Positions 52,453 to 63,500 of a stretch of DNA of 64,000 bases are shown here, in pieces (position 1 is the stretch's first letter; each line of letters begins with the position of its first letter). Location: contig NZ_AP023421.1 of the NCBI RefSeq assembly GCF_018408705.1, positions 62,001-126,000 on the forward strand. Direction: 5' to 3'. The stretch comes from Pusillibacter faecalis (GTDB lineage: Bacteria > Bacillota > Clostridia > Oscillospirales > Oscillospiraceae). The notes beneath the pieces were generated by a model that saw nothing but the letters and a program-made list of their open reading frames with translations, did not search any database and was not told the origin of the DNA. Both the position numbers and the translations under genes were made by a program.

Positions 52453-53784
52453 ATGAAAAAAGCGTTCGCACTCTTGCTGACCCTGGCGATGACGCTGTCT
52501 CTGGCCGCCTGCGGCGGAAACAGCGGAGACACCGAAGACACCTCTGGCAGCGACGCCGCCGGCGAAGTTTACTACCTGAACTTCAAGCCAGAGGCCGACG
52601 ACCAGTGGCAGGAGCTGGCCAAGCTCTATACGGAGGAGACTGGCGTCCCTGTCACTGTGGTCACTGCGGCCTCCAACACCTATGAGCAGAACCTTACCAG
52701 CGACATGGCCAAGGATAACCCGCCCACACTTTTCCATGTGAACGGTCAGAACGGCCTTTTGAACTGGAAGGACTATTGCTATGATCTGACCGGTTCCGCC
52801 GTTTTGGGCGAGCTGACCAACGACGCCTACGCACTGAAGGACGGCGATGCGACGTTAGCCATCGCCATGGCTGTAGAGTCCTATGGTCTGATTGTCAACA
52901 AGACCCTGCTGGCCGAGGCCGGCTACACGGTGGAGGAGATCCAGTCTTTTGAGGATTTGAAGGCCGTGGCCGAGGACATCACCGCCCGAAAGGACGAGCT
53001 GGGTTTCTCCGCCTTCTCCTCCGCTGGCATGGACGGCTCCTCCAACTGGCGCTATCAAACCCACCTTGCGAACCTGCCGATCTATTTTGAGTATGAGGAC
53101 AAGGGCATTACCTCCACAGATGCCATCGAGGGCACGTACCTCGACAACTACAAGGCCATCTTTGACCTGTATATCAATAACTCCACCTGTGAGCCCGCTG
53201 TCCTGGCAAGCAAGACCGGCGATGACAGCCGCAACGAGTTCCTGGCCGGCGAGGCCGTATTTTTCCAGAATGGTTCCTGGGAGTACAGCAACCTGGTAGG
53301 TGAGGGCAAGTTCACTGATGACGATCTGGCTATGATCCCTATCTACATCGGTGTGGGAGATGAAGCCAATCAGGGTCTTTGCACCGGTACGGAGAACTAC
53401 TGGGCGGTCAACGCGAATGCCTCACCGGAGAACATCCAGGCGACGCTGGACTTCCTGTATTGGTGTGTCACCTCTGAAACCGGTACTAAGGCTATGGGCG
53501 GCGGCGAGGGCGCTATGCCTTCCGGCGGGGCCGGTATGGGATTTGTCATTCCCTTCAAGGGCGCTGTGGAGTCCAGTAACCTCTTCATGAAGCAGAATGA
53601 CGAGTATACCGCAGCGGGCAAGGTTCCCGTGCGCTGGGATTTCACCACCATGCCCTCTCAAACCTGGAAGGACGATCTGGCCTCCGCTCTGACCGCCTAT
53701 GCCGCCGGCACCGGCGACTGGGACGGAGTGGTGTCCGCATTCGTGGACAACTGGGCCAGCGAGTACGCACTGCTGGGCGGCTGA
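52453..53784 (+). CDS. Carbohydrate ABC transporter substrate-binding lipoprotein
   Basis: The 443-residue family 1 solute-binding protein has a signal peptide with lipobox LSLAAC, an Asp/Ser-rich linker and a two-lobe domain beginning VYYLNFKPEADDQWQELAKLY. The context (LacI, two MalFG-type permeases, malQ) points to maltose or maltodextrin. AAGGAG lies 10 nt before ATG 52453. No ATPase gene is in the cluster; a shared MsmK-type ATPase elsewhere is likely. Confidence 0.88.
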   Translation: MKKAFALLLTLAMTLSLAACGGNSGDTEDTSGSDAAGEVYYLNFKPEADDQWQELAKLYTEETGVPVTVVTAASNTYEQNLTSDMAKDNPPTLFHVNGQNGLLNWKDYCYDLTGSAVLGELTNDAYALKDGDATLAIAMAVESYGLIVNKTLLAEAGYTVEEIQSFEDLKAVAEDITARKDELGFSAFSSAGMDGSSNWRYQTHLANLPIYFEYEDKGITSTDAIEGTYLDNYKAIFDLYINNSTCEPAVLASKTGDDSRNEFLAGEAVFFQNGSWEYSNLVGEGKFTDDDLAMIPIYIGVGDEANQGLCTGTENYWAVNANASPENIQATLDFLYWCVTSETGTKAMGGGEGAMPSGGAGMGFVIPFKGAVESSNLFMKQNDEYTAAGKVPVRWDFTTMPSQTWKDDLASALTAYAAGTGDWDGVVSAFVDNWASEYALLGG

Positions 53785-53810
53785 GCTGCACGGAGTCAAT
53801 GAGATATTCA

Positions 53811-53847
53811 GACGGGGTGGGCGTTTCCGCCCGCCCCGTCCGTTTTT
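53811..53847 (+). terminator. Intercistronic terminator between binding protein and permease
   Basis: A 13-bp GC-rich stem (53811-53823 with 53828-53840, one G-T pair) with a TTTC loop is followed by CGTTTTT. Confidence 0.8.
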
Positions 53848-53887
53848 CGCCTCAGGCGAAGACTGCTGAAATCACGGGAGGGAGTTT

Positions 53888-54739
53888 ATGGAAAAAGCAA
53901 TCAAACGATACTGGCCGGTCTTCGTCGTACCGACGCTGGCGGCTTTTCTGATCGGGTTTGTCTGGCCCTTTTTGCAGGGGCTGTATTTGTCTTTTTGCAA
54001 ATTTATCACGGTGGACAATGCCCAGTGGAATGGCGTGAAAAACTATATGTATGCTTTGACGGAGGCCGATTTCCTTCACTCCTTCTGGTTTACCGCGCTC
54101 TTTACAGTGGTGTCCACCATTTGTATTAACGCGGCGGCGTTTGCCATTGCCCTGGCGTTGACTCGCGGCATCAAGGGAACCAATGTGTTCCGCTCAGTAT
54201 TTTTTATGCCGAATCTGATCGGCGGCATTGTACTGGGCTATATTTGGAATATCCTTTTAAACTGCCTGCTGACCCTGCTGGGAAAGCCGCTTTTATCCCT
54301 GCACGCGCCCTATGGCTTCATCGGCCTGGTGATCCTGATGTGCTGGCAGCAGATCGGCTATATGATGATCATCTATATTGCGGGCCTGCAGTCCATTCCA
54401 AACGACTATCTGGAGGCTGCCCGCATTGACGGTGCCACGGACCGTCAGATTCTATGGCGCATCAAGATTCCCAACGTCATGCCCTCTATCACCATTTGTC
54501 TCTTTTTGTCTCTGACCAATGGCTTTAAGCTCTTTGACCAGAATCTGGCTCTGACCGGAGGAGAGCCCGGCCACATGACTGAGATGCTGGCCCTGAATAT
54601 TTATAACACCTTCTATGGCCGCTCTGGCCCTGCTTGGCGAGGCTATGGCCAGGCTAAGGCGGTTATCTTCTGCATCCTGGTGATTGTGATCTCTTTGATC
54701 CAGCTCCGGGCAACCCGCTCCAAGGAGGTGCAGCAGTGA
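53888..54739 (+). CDS. Carbohydrate ABC transporter permease (MalF type)
   Basis: The 283-residue permease has six hydrophobic segments and the EAA loop EAARIDGATDRQILWRIKIPNVMPS that contacts the ATPase. GGGAGGGAG precedes the ATG. Its TGA overlaps the next ATG, so translation is coupled to the partner permease. Confidence 0.92.
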   Translation: MEKAIKRYWPVFVVPTLAAFLIGFVWPFLQGLYLSFCKFITVDNAQWNGVKNYMYALTEADFLHSFWFTALFTVVSTICINAAAFAIALALTRGIKGTNVFRSVFFMPNLIGGIVLGYIWNILLNCLLTLLGKPLLSLHAPYGFIGLVILMCWQQIGYMMIIYIAGLQSIPNDYLEAARIDGATDRQILWRIKIPNVMPSITICLFLSLTNGFKLFDQNLALTGGEPGHMTEMLALNIYNTFYGRSGPAWRGYGQAKAVIFCILVIVISLIQLRATRSKEVQQ

Positions 54740-55578
54740 TGAAGACACATGCCATGCGTGACCGGATATTGTCTGCTTTTCTTGCGATTCTCAGCCTGGC
54801 CTGGGTGTATCCAGTAGTCATGATTTTGCTGAATTCCTTAAAAAAGGAAACTGCCATCACAACAGGAACCGCCTTTGAGATTCCCACTGCCGAGACCTTT
54901 GGAGGATTGGAGAACTATATGAACGCCATCCAGTCCCAGGGCTTCCCCGCGGCTTTTTGGAATACGCTGGTGATTACCCTCACATCGGTGGTGCTGATCT
55001 TAATCTGCTGCTCCATGTGCGCGTGGTTTATTACCCGGGTGAAAACCTGGTATTCCAAGGCACTCTACTATCTCTTTGTATTCTCCATGGTAGTCCCGTT
55101 CCAGATGGTGATGTTTACCCTGTCCTCCACAGCCAACCGGCTGAATTTGGACACGCCGTACAGTATCTGCATCATCTATTTGGGCTTTGGCGCGGGACTG
55201 GCTGTGTTTATGTTTTGTGGTTTTATGAAATCGGTCCCCATTGAGGTGGAGGAGGCCGCGATGATCGACGGCTGCGGCCCGGTGCGTACCTTCTTCTTAG
55301 TGGTGCTCCCGATTTTGAAGCCTACGCTGATTTCCGTCGGCATTCTGGAGACGATGTGGCTGTGGAATGACTACCTGCTGCCCTATCTGTCTCTGGATCG
55401 CACAAAATATATGACAGTCCCTATTTTAATTCAGTATTTCCGCGGCAGCTTCGGCAAGGTGGAGATGGGGCCCATGATGGCCAGCATCATGCTGAACATC
55501 ATCCCCATCATCGTGGTCTATCTCCTGTGCCAGAAGCATATCATCAAGGGCGTTGCGGCCGGCGCGGTGAAAGGATGA
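54739..55578 (+). CDS. Carbohydrate ABC transporter permease (MalG type)
   Basis: The 279-residue permease has six hydrophobic segments and the EAA loop VEEAAMIDGCGPVRTFFLVVLPILKPT. ATG 54739 shares one base with the preceding stop and follows AAGGAGG. It overlaps malQ by ATGA at its end. Confidence 0.92.
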   Translation: MKTHAMRDRILSAFLAILSLAWVYPVVMILLNSLKKETAITTGTAFEIPTAETFGGLENYMNAIQSQGFPAAFWNTLVITLTSVVLILICCSMCAWFITRVKTWYSKALYYLFVFSMVVPFQMVMFTLSSTANRLNLDTPYSICIIYLGFGAGLAVFMFCGFMKSVPIEVEEAAMIDGCGPVRTFFLVVLPILKPTLISVGILETMWLWNDYLLPYLSLDRTKYMTVPILIQYFRGSFGKVEMGPMMASIMLNIIPIIVVYLLCQKHIIKGVAAGAVKG

Positions 55579-57083
55579 AAGAAATGAGAAGAAGCTGCGG
55601 CGTTCTGTTGCCGATTTCTGCGCTGCCGTCCTCCTATGGGATCGGCACCTTAGGGAAGGCAGCCTATGATTTTGTGGACTTTCTGACGGAGGCGGGGCAG
55701 TCCTGGTGGCAGCTGCTGCCAGTGGGTCCCACCAGCTACGGGGATTCCCCCTATCAGAGCTTTTCCACCTATGCTGGGAACCCCTATTTCGTGGATTTGG
55801 ATTTGCTCGTCCGGGATGGTCTTCTGAAAAAAGAGGAGATTGAGGCGCGGGACTGGGGACGAGACCCTAGCCGGGTAGACTACGCAGCCATCTACCGCAG
55901 TCGGTTTCAGCTTTTACAGATAGCTGCGGACCGCGGTTGGGAGAGAGATGCTGACAAGGTAAAAGCCTTTTCAGAAAAAAACGCCGGCTGGCTGCCGGAT
56001 TATGCCCTGTTCATGGCGCTCAAGCGCCATTTTGATATGCGGGCCTGGACGCAGTGGGAGGATGAGGACATCCGGCTTCGGCGTCCGGCGGCGGTAGAGC
56101 GCTATCAGCGGGAGCTGTCGGAGGATATCCGACTCTTTACCTATATCCAGTATCTCTTTTTCCGGCAGTGGGAAGCCCTGCGGACCTATGCCCATAAAAA
56201 GGGCATCGGTATGATCGGGGATTTGCCGATTTATGTTGCCATGGACTCTGCGGATGTATGGGCAGAACCTGACAGCTTCCAACTGGACGAGCGGAATATC
56301 CCCAAAGAGGTGGCCGGGGTTCCTCCGGATTATTTCAGCGAGGACGGCCAGCTGTGGGGCAACCCGCTTTACAATTGGGATGCCATGAAGGCCGATGGAT
56401 ATGGCTGGTGGATTCGCCGTGTTGACGGCGCTTCCCGGCTCTATGATATTTTGCGGATCGATCATTTTCGCGGCCTGGAGAGCTACTGGGCGGTACCCTA
56501 TGGGGAGCCGACAGCGAAAAACGGCCGCTGGATCAAGGGACCTGGCATGAACCTGGTGGGCGTTCTGAAAGGGTGGTTTTCCAGCCTGCAGTTTATTGCA
56601 GAGGATCTCGGGTATCTGACACCAGAGGTTCGCCAATTTCTACAGGACTCTGGCTTTCCTGGAATGAAGGTGCTGGAATTTGCCTTTGACTCCCGGGAAC
56701 CCAGCGACTATCTGCCCCATACCTACACGCCAAACTGCGTCTGCTATGTGGGCACCCATGATAACGCGCCCGTCATGGCCTGGAAAGACGAGGCGGACCC
56801 GGATGATGTGGCCCTGGCGGTACGCTATCTAGGGTTGAATCAGGAGGAAGGCTTCCATTGGGGCATGATCCGCGGTGGACAGAGCAGCGTTGCGGATTTG
56901 TTTATCGCGCAGATGCAGGATTATTTAGGGTTAGGGGCAGACTCTCGTATGAATACCCCTGGGTTACTGGGCGGAAACTGGCAATGGCGGCTGATGCCGG
57001 AGCAATTGGATGCAATGCTGGCAAAGCGCATGGCGGAAATAGCTTGGATTTACGGCAGAAGTCCAAGTGAGCATAAACCATAA
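55575..57083 (+). CDS. malQ: 4-alpha-glucanotransferase
   Basis: MalQ transfers glucan segments between maltodextrins in the cytoplasm, releasing glucose. The 502-residue GH77 enzyme has the conserved Asp in ILRIDHFRGLESYW, Glu in FIAEDLGYLTPEV and Asp in GTHDNAP. The N-terminus begins SCGVLLPISALPSSYGIGTLG. The ATG at 55575 overlaps the MalG-type permease stop. Cotranscription with the transporter identifies maltodextrins as the cargo. Confidence 0.95.
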   Translation: MKEMRRSCGVLLPISALPSSYGIGTLGKAAYDFVDFLTEAGQSWWQLLPVGPTSYGDSPYQSFSTYAGNPYFVDLDLLVRDGLLKKEEIEARDWGRDPSRVDYAAIYRSRFQLLQIAADRGWERDADKVKAFSEKNAGWLPDYALFMALKRHFDMRAWTQWEDEDIRLRRPAAVERYQRELSEDIRLFTYIQYLFFRQWEALRTYAHKKGIGMIGDLPIYVAMDSADVWAEPDSFQLDERNIPKEVAGVPPDYFSEDGQLWGNPLYNWDAMKADGYGWWIRRVDGASRLYDILRIDHFRGLESYWAVPYGEPTAKNGRWIKGPGMNLVGVLKGWFSSLQFIAEDLGYLTPEVRQFLQDSGFPGMKVLEFAFDSREPSDYLPHTYTPNCVCYVGTHDNAPVMAWKDEADPDDVALAVRYLGLNQEEGFHWGMIRGGQSSVADLFIAQMQDYLGLGADSRMNTPGLLGGNWQWRLMPEQLDAMLAKRMAEIAWIYGRSPSEHKP

Positions 57084-57126
57084 AAAATGATATCCCCATG
57101 TTCCGGAACATGGGGATATCATTTTT
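57083..57126. terminator. Bidirectional terminator after malQ
   Basis: A 22-bp perfect palindrome with A-rich left and T-rich right ends lies between convergent malQ and the hemerythrin gene, suitable for both. Confidence 0.9.
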
Positions 57127-57143
57127 CTGAAGTGGGGCGCATG

Positions 57144-57539
57144 TTATTTCTGCAAGAAAGCACCGAGTTTTTTGTCCTCTGTTCGGATGTGGGAAACCAA
57201 GACGGCGATATGTGCGTTCAACTTGCCCAGATCACTGACCGTGGGGCCAGCTGCTGGAATCGCATTGGCGATATCCCGCAGCTTTTCCTTATAGTTTTCG
57301 TGAAAAGTACGGTGATACTGATAGCCGGGATAACCGCTCTGCTTCTGGAGGGCCTCCTCATGGGAAAAATGCTTATTCACATATTCCAACAGAAATTTCA
57401 TGGTAGGCTCCAGAGAAGCACGACCCTTACCACTGCCGCAGGCATCCATAAGTTTGTTGACTGCATCAAACAATTCACGATGCTCCCGGTCAATTGTGGC
57501 ATTGCCGGTTTCCAGGTCCTTTGTCAGTTCATATCGCAT
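57144..57539 (-). CDS. Bacteriohemerythrin
   Basis: The 131-residue single-domain protein has the full di-iron ligand set: His20, His57, Glu61, His76, His80, His117 and Asp122. It binds oxygen reversibly at a non-heme di-iron centre, probably for oxygen sensing or scavenging in this anaerobe. It is monocistronic. Confidence 0.95.
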   Translation of the reverse strand: MRYELTKDLETGNATIDREHRELFDAVNKLMDACGSGKGRASLEPTMKFLLEYVNKHFSHEEALQKQSGYPGYQYHRTFHENYKEKLRDIANAIPAAGPTVSDLGKLNAHIAVLVSHIRTEDKKLGAFLQK

Positions 57540-57620
57540 AAAAAACTCCTCTCATATGTACAATTTTTGTATAGAAAACATCCCACAGATATCATCCTGC
57601 GGGATGTTGACATGAAGAAA

Positions 57621-57866
57621 TCACTGACCTAGATAATGGCGGACCAGCACCTGCAGCAGTTCGTCCCGGTCAATCTTGCGAATCAGTGTACGCGCATTAT
57701 TATGATTGGTGATATAGGTGGGGTCCTCAGAGAGAATATACCCCACAATCTGGTTAATGGGATTATATCCCTTTTCCTCCAGTGCCTGATAAACCGCTGT
57801 CAAAATTTGATGGATTTCCGCATCCTTATCCATTGTGATCTTAAATTTCCTAGTAAAGTCGTCCAT
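57621..57866 (-). CDS. ireB: IreB family regulatory phosphoprotein (UPF0297)
   Basis: The 81-residue protein has the family core [57 protein letters not shown]. IreB is a target of the IreK Ser/Thr kinase in Enterococcus and influences cephalosporin tolerance. In many Firmicutes it directly follows alaS; here it lies 1.9 kb upstream of alaS on the opposite strand. Confidence 0.93.
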   Translation of the reverse strand: MDDFTRKFKITMDKDAEIHQILTAVYQALEEKGYNPINQIVGYILSEDPTYITNHNNARTLIRKIDRDELLQVLVRHYLGQ

Positions 57867-57996
57867 ACAGGCACCACCTTTCTTCCCTATCTATTTTAGT
57901 ATACTCGCTTTTTGAAAACCTGTAAAGCCCTTCCCGGAGAAAAAATTGAAAGATTTTTACTGCCATGAGAAGGTCGCCTCCGCCGGTCATAACACG

Positions 57997-58527
57997 CTAT
58001 TTTCCAAGCATCTCTTTCCGGATATAGTCAAAAGCGGCATCTTCGCCGTCATCCTGCAGTTTTTGCAGCAAAGTTTCCAGCAAAGCCTCTGTAGCGGGGT
58101 GGAGCAGCAGCCGACGCCCCTTTCCGCGCAGAAAAAACTGATAGGGATCGCCAGGGGAAAAGGCATCTCCGCGGTAGACCTTGCTGGCCGCCAGGCGGTC
58201 ACAGAACATTTCCGCCACATATTTTTTCGGCATTTCCACGCCGACGATTCCGCTGCCATCCAGACTGTAGTCTGTCCAAAATTCAAAGTGATGGCGGTTG
58301 CGGCCCTTATGATGCATCCAGGAGGCGCTATAGCCTTCTGCCTTTCGCTGGGCGTCATTGGGGCTGTGATCACCCTGAAAGTATTTGGCACCAGTCCAAA
58401 ATTCCACCGGTGAGTATTTGGACAGGTCGTGGGTCAGTCCCTGCCAGTAGAGTCCTAACCGAAAACAGTATTTTCTGACCAGGGCCCGATGGCGGTGTAC
58501 AGTTTTCCAATGCTCCCAGATCTGCAA
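57997..58527 (-). CDS. DUF5662 family protein
   Basis: The 176-residue protein starts at TTG 58527 after GGAGGTG. It has HKTVHRHR-like WEHWKTVHRHRALVRKYC, LTHDLSKYSPVEFW, and a His-rich HHKGRNRHHFEFWTDY segment. These His/Asp clusters suggest a metal-dependent HD-like hydrolase fold. DUF5662 members are found in Firmicutes and phages and have no assigned role. The gene is divergent from the gene at 58671. Confidence 0.75.
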   Translation of the reverse strand: MQIWEHWKTVHRHRALVRKYCFRLGLYWQGLTHDLSKYSPVEFWTGAKYFQGDHSPNDAQRKAEGYSASWMHHKGRNRHHFEFWTDYSLDGSGIVGVEMPKKYVAEMFCDRLAASKVYRGDAFSPGDPYQFFLRGKGRRLLLHPATEALLETLLQKLQDDGEDAAFDYIRKEMLGK

Positions 58528-58670
58528 AGAGTTCACCTCCGCTATATGCCGCCCATAAGAGAAGCGGATTTTTTCAGTAACTTTAAGTATATCACAGCTC
58601 TGAGAAAAAGACGAGAGGAAATTTTGCATGGAACCAGGTGGACAGCAAAGACTAGCAGGGAGGTGGTCAC

Positions 58671-59102
58671 ATGGAAAGTGCGATTTTTGCCTGTCCCGCG
58701 GCCTGGAAGCCGCTGCTGCCCATAGACGTGAAGATTGTATCCGGGGCCGCGGCCCTGGCAGAGCGAAGCTGGGACCTGGTAGCATTAACACCGGATGGCC
58801 TGCGTATGGCAGAAGCGATCCGGTGCCGGCTGTTGCTGGCACCGGGGGAGTGTGGTGTGCTCTCTCAGATTCAGGCGGAACGAGTAGTGACCTACGGACT
58901 CTCACCTAGAGACAGCCTGACGCTTTCCAGTCTGCAGGAGCCAGTACTGTGTGTGCAGAGGACCCTACCGCGGCTGGATGGCGGAGTGATTGAACCGCAG
59001 GAGCTTCCTCTGTCCAATTTGCCCTTCCCGGCGGAAGAACTGTTGCCGCTTCTGGGGCTGCGGCTGTTGCAGATGCCATTGGAGACGGCAGGAAAGCTGT
59101 GA
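58671..59102 (+). CDS. Hypothetical protein
   Basis: The 143-residue product starts at an ATG after GGGAGGTGG. It is rich in Leu and Pro, with an alternating beta-alpha pattern (IVSGAAALAERSWDLVALTPDG, RVVTYGLSPRDSLTLSSLQE). It has two or three cysteines (CPAAW, RCRLLLAPGECG, VLCVQR). No family is recognised. It is followed 26 bp later by a small Cys-rich membrane protein and may be cotranscribed with it. Confidence 0.6.
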   Translation: MESAIFACPAAWKPLLPIDVKIVSGAAALAERSWDLVALTPDGLRMAEAIRCRLLLAPGECGVLSQIQAERVVTYGLSPRDSLTLSSLQEPVLCVQRTLPRLDGGVIEPQELPLSNLPFPAEELLPLLGLRLLQMPLETAGKL

Positions 59103-59128
59103 TAGACTCCTAAAAAAGGAGGGATAGA

Positions 59129-59365
59129 ATGGCTTGGTGGGAGATTTTGATACTGCTCTTCCTGGCGGGCGGTGCAGCCGCACTCTCCAAGTGTCTTTAC
59201 AGTGGGGGCATCACGCACTGCACAGGCTGCGGCCAGTGTGCAAAGAGCGGCAGGTGCGTGTATCACGCCGCCAGGCTGGAGAAAAAGCGGGAATCCTGTG
59301 TTTTTTTCGTTGACAAATCCCAGGAAAAGGGTATAATAACCTTGTTATTGTGCAAAAAGCAATGA
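59129..59365 (+). CDS. Small single-pass membrane protein with Cys cluster
   Basis: The 78-residue protein has one N-terminal membrane helix (WWEILILLFLAGGAAAL) and a cytoplasmic CTGCGQCAKSGRC cluster, then a basic tail. The plan resembles small FeoB-associated Cys-rich proteins, but feo genes are absent. Its last 19 codons overlap the alaS T-box promoter, so the frame's end may simply run into regulatory DNA. AAAGGAGGG precedes the ATG. Confidence 0.6.
   Translation: MAWWEILILLFLAGGAAALSKCLYSGGITHCTGCGQCAKSGRCVYHAARLEKKRESCVFFVDKSQEKGIITLLLCKKQ
59310..59337 (+). promoter_or_regulatory. Promoter of the alaS T-box leader
   Basis: TTGACA (59310-59315) and TATAAT (59332-59337) are both perfect with a 16-bp spacer. 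Confidence 0.85.
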
Positions 59366-59574
59366 AGAAGCCAGCTTCGCGAAACAGGTTAAGCGAGAGG
59401 GGAGATGGTGCGAGCCCCTTGCCCACGCCGGGAAGCCGCCACTTTGGAGCAGATCGCGTCGAGCGGGACGGGTCATCCCCGTTACAGGATGGCGTGAGAT
59501 GCCCCTCCGGGGCAGATCAGGGTGGTACCGTGGAATGTTTTCCGCCCCTGACATGGGTCAGGGGCGGCTTTTAT
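59344..59574 (+). promoter_or_regulatory. T-box riboswitch specific for tRNA-Ala
   Basis: Stem I has the apical GGTGCGAGCC-type sequence. The specifier loop reads GGGAA-GCC-GCC-A, where GCC (59435-59437 or 59438-59440) is an Ala codon. The T-box AGGGTGGTACCG lies at 59519-59530. The terminator has an 11-bp stem (59542-59552 with 59557-59567) and TTTT. Uncharged tRNA-Ala should relieve termination. Confidence 0.9.
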
Positions 59575-59596
59575 GTTGAGGCTCAATGTCAATATG

Positions 59597-59785
59597 GCAA
59601 AACAGATTTTCTTTTTTAAAAAAGCAATCCCCATCGTAGGCGGGGTGGTCGGCGGAAGTATTACGTACTTGTTATTCAAACCATGTTGTGATAAACTAAA
59701 ACATTCTTTGCACAACACAAGATTGAGCAATCCTAATGATCTAGGCATAGAGGAAGAAGAAAACATAGTAATTGATATAGAATGA
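59597..59785 (+). pseudogene. C-terminal fragment of an EcsC-like protein, AT-rich
   Basis: A frame of about 62 codons reads KKAIPIVGGVVGGSITYLLFKPCCDKL and an acidic tail. It resembles the extreme C-terminus of EcsC-like membrane-associated proteins, whose full members are far longer. It has no ribosome site and is clearly AT-rich between GC-rich neighbours. It lies inside the alaS leader, between the T-box terminator and alaS, so it is probably a foreign remnant. Confidence 0.5.
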
Positions 59786-59805
59786 AAATAGGAGGAAGAA
59801 ACACT

Positions 59806-62454
<2,649 letters not shown>

Positions 62455-62518
62455 CACATCTCTCCGGGAACCCGGGCTGAGCCCAGTGAAGCGGGGAGGC
62501 CTGGGAACGGAGACTGTT

Positions 62519-62541
62519 GAAAAAGTGGTGGACACTTTTTC
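62519..62541 (+). terminator. Hairpin after alaS
   Basis: GAAAAAGTG pairs with CACTTTTTC around GTGGA. It lies 65 bp after the alaS stop and carries five T bases in the right arm, so termination is possible. Confidence 0.5.
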
Positions 62542-62565
62542 GAAAAGGCTGTACTCTGCTGTGTG

Positions 62566-62721
62566 TATAATTTGTCTGCCTGTAACAGCCAAATTCCACA
62601 CTTGCAGGGTGAGAAGTGTTTTCATCCACACATGTGTCGTGGCTGAAAACAAATTTCACATGTTTTGTGTCTGTAGGCACAAACTCTGCGAGGCTTTTTT
62701 GATATAGAGAAGGGGATTGGA
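62566..62721 (+). promoter_or_regulatory. Leader region of the gene at 62722
   Basis: A TATAAT at 62566-62571 has no clear -35. Downstream is a two-part hairpin (GTTTTCA 62618-62624 with TGAAAAC 62644-62650, inner CCAC/GTGG) holding an ACATGTGT palindrome. The long leader may be regulatory. No gene is seen. Confidence 0.35.
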
Positions 62722-63250
62722 ATGACCAGAGACGATCTGAGGGTCTTCCAGGGGCTGGAGATTGACTTCTCCAGCATCGGTCTGGAGCAGCAGGACAGCA
62801 GCCCCTATTTCTGTACCCCGATGGGGGCGGAGTATGTGGGGTGGATCGGCTGTGACGGCGTCCACTTCGTCCTCCTGCCGGGGGACGAGCGGGTGTTTTG
62901 TGTGGACCCTGCCATGGGAGAAGTGGGCAGCTATGTGCTGCCAGTGGCAGAAGACTTCCATACCTTCCTTGCCTATCTGCTCTTCTGCCGGGACGCCAAC
63001 CCTCTCTCCCAGATCTGGTGGATGGAGGAGAAACAGTTTCGGGACATGCTGGCGGAGAACGTCTCCTGGGAGGGCTGTGAGGAGTTTTTTGCCCGGAAGG
63101 ACCAGACACTGGCGACGCTTTCCCGGACCTTCGGTCTGACGTCCCAGGACCCTTGGGAGATGGTCAAAGCGTTGCAGGGGGCGATTTGATCCGTCGGTAT
63201 TGACCTTCTCTCCTGAGTATTACAACGTGCTGGGGCTGGAACAGCCATAA
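62722..63250 (+). pseudogene. SUKH/SMI1-like protein, frameshifted near its C-terminus
   Basis: The intact first part is 155 residues and contains WIGCDGVHFVLLPGDERVFCVDP and SYVLPVAEDFHTFLAYLLFC, a pattern like SMI1/KNR4 (SUKH) immunity-type domains. It stops at TGA 63187-63189. Dropping one G from the five-G run 63177-63181 continues the frame with FDPSVLTFSPEYYNVLGLEQP to TAA 63248-63250. A one-base insertion or sequencing error is therefore likely. The product may still fold without its last 21 residues. Confidence 0.6.
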
Positions 63251-63303
63251 AGATTTATTTGCAGGACTATACAAGGGAAAACCCTTGACAAAAAAGAGCG
63301 CTT

Positions 63304-63480
63304 ATGCTGCCAAAGCCCCCCTATATCCTCTTGAGCTTTGTCAACGCCCAGCTCCGGGACCAGGCTGAGAACCTGTCGGATCTGTGTGCCGCGCTGGATG
63401 TGGGGGAGAAGCTCTAGCAGACCCTGGCGGGGGTTGACTATCATTACGATTCAGATTATCATCAATTCATATCTGATTGA
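63304..63480 (+). pseudogene. DUF4250 family protein with in-frame amber stop
   Basis: The frame reads MLPKPPYILLSFVNAQLRD, then NLSDLCAALDV, and stops at TAG 63415-63417. The same frame continues with QTLAGVDYHYDSDYHQF to TGA 63478-63480. The whole matches the ~60-residue DUF4250 pattern of Clostridia, with its N-terminal MLPKDP-like start and C-terminal Y-YD---N-F. The amber codon probably replaced CAG or GAG. TAG also ends other genes here (for example 16373-16375), so it acts as a normal stop. There is no strong ribosome site. Confidence 0.65.
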
Positions 63481-63500
63481 GAAGAGAGGAGGTTCGAATT

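Noticed and set aside
63415..63417. Pyrrolysine or suppressed amber codon in the DUF4250 gene
   Set aside because: TAG is used as the true stop of the DUF815 gene, and no pyl genes are in the window.
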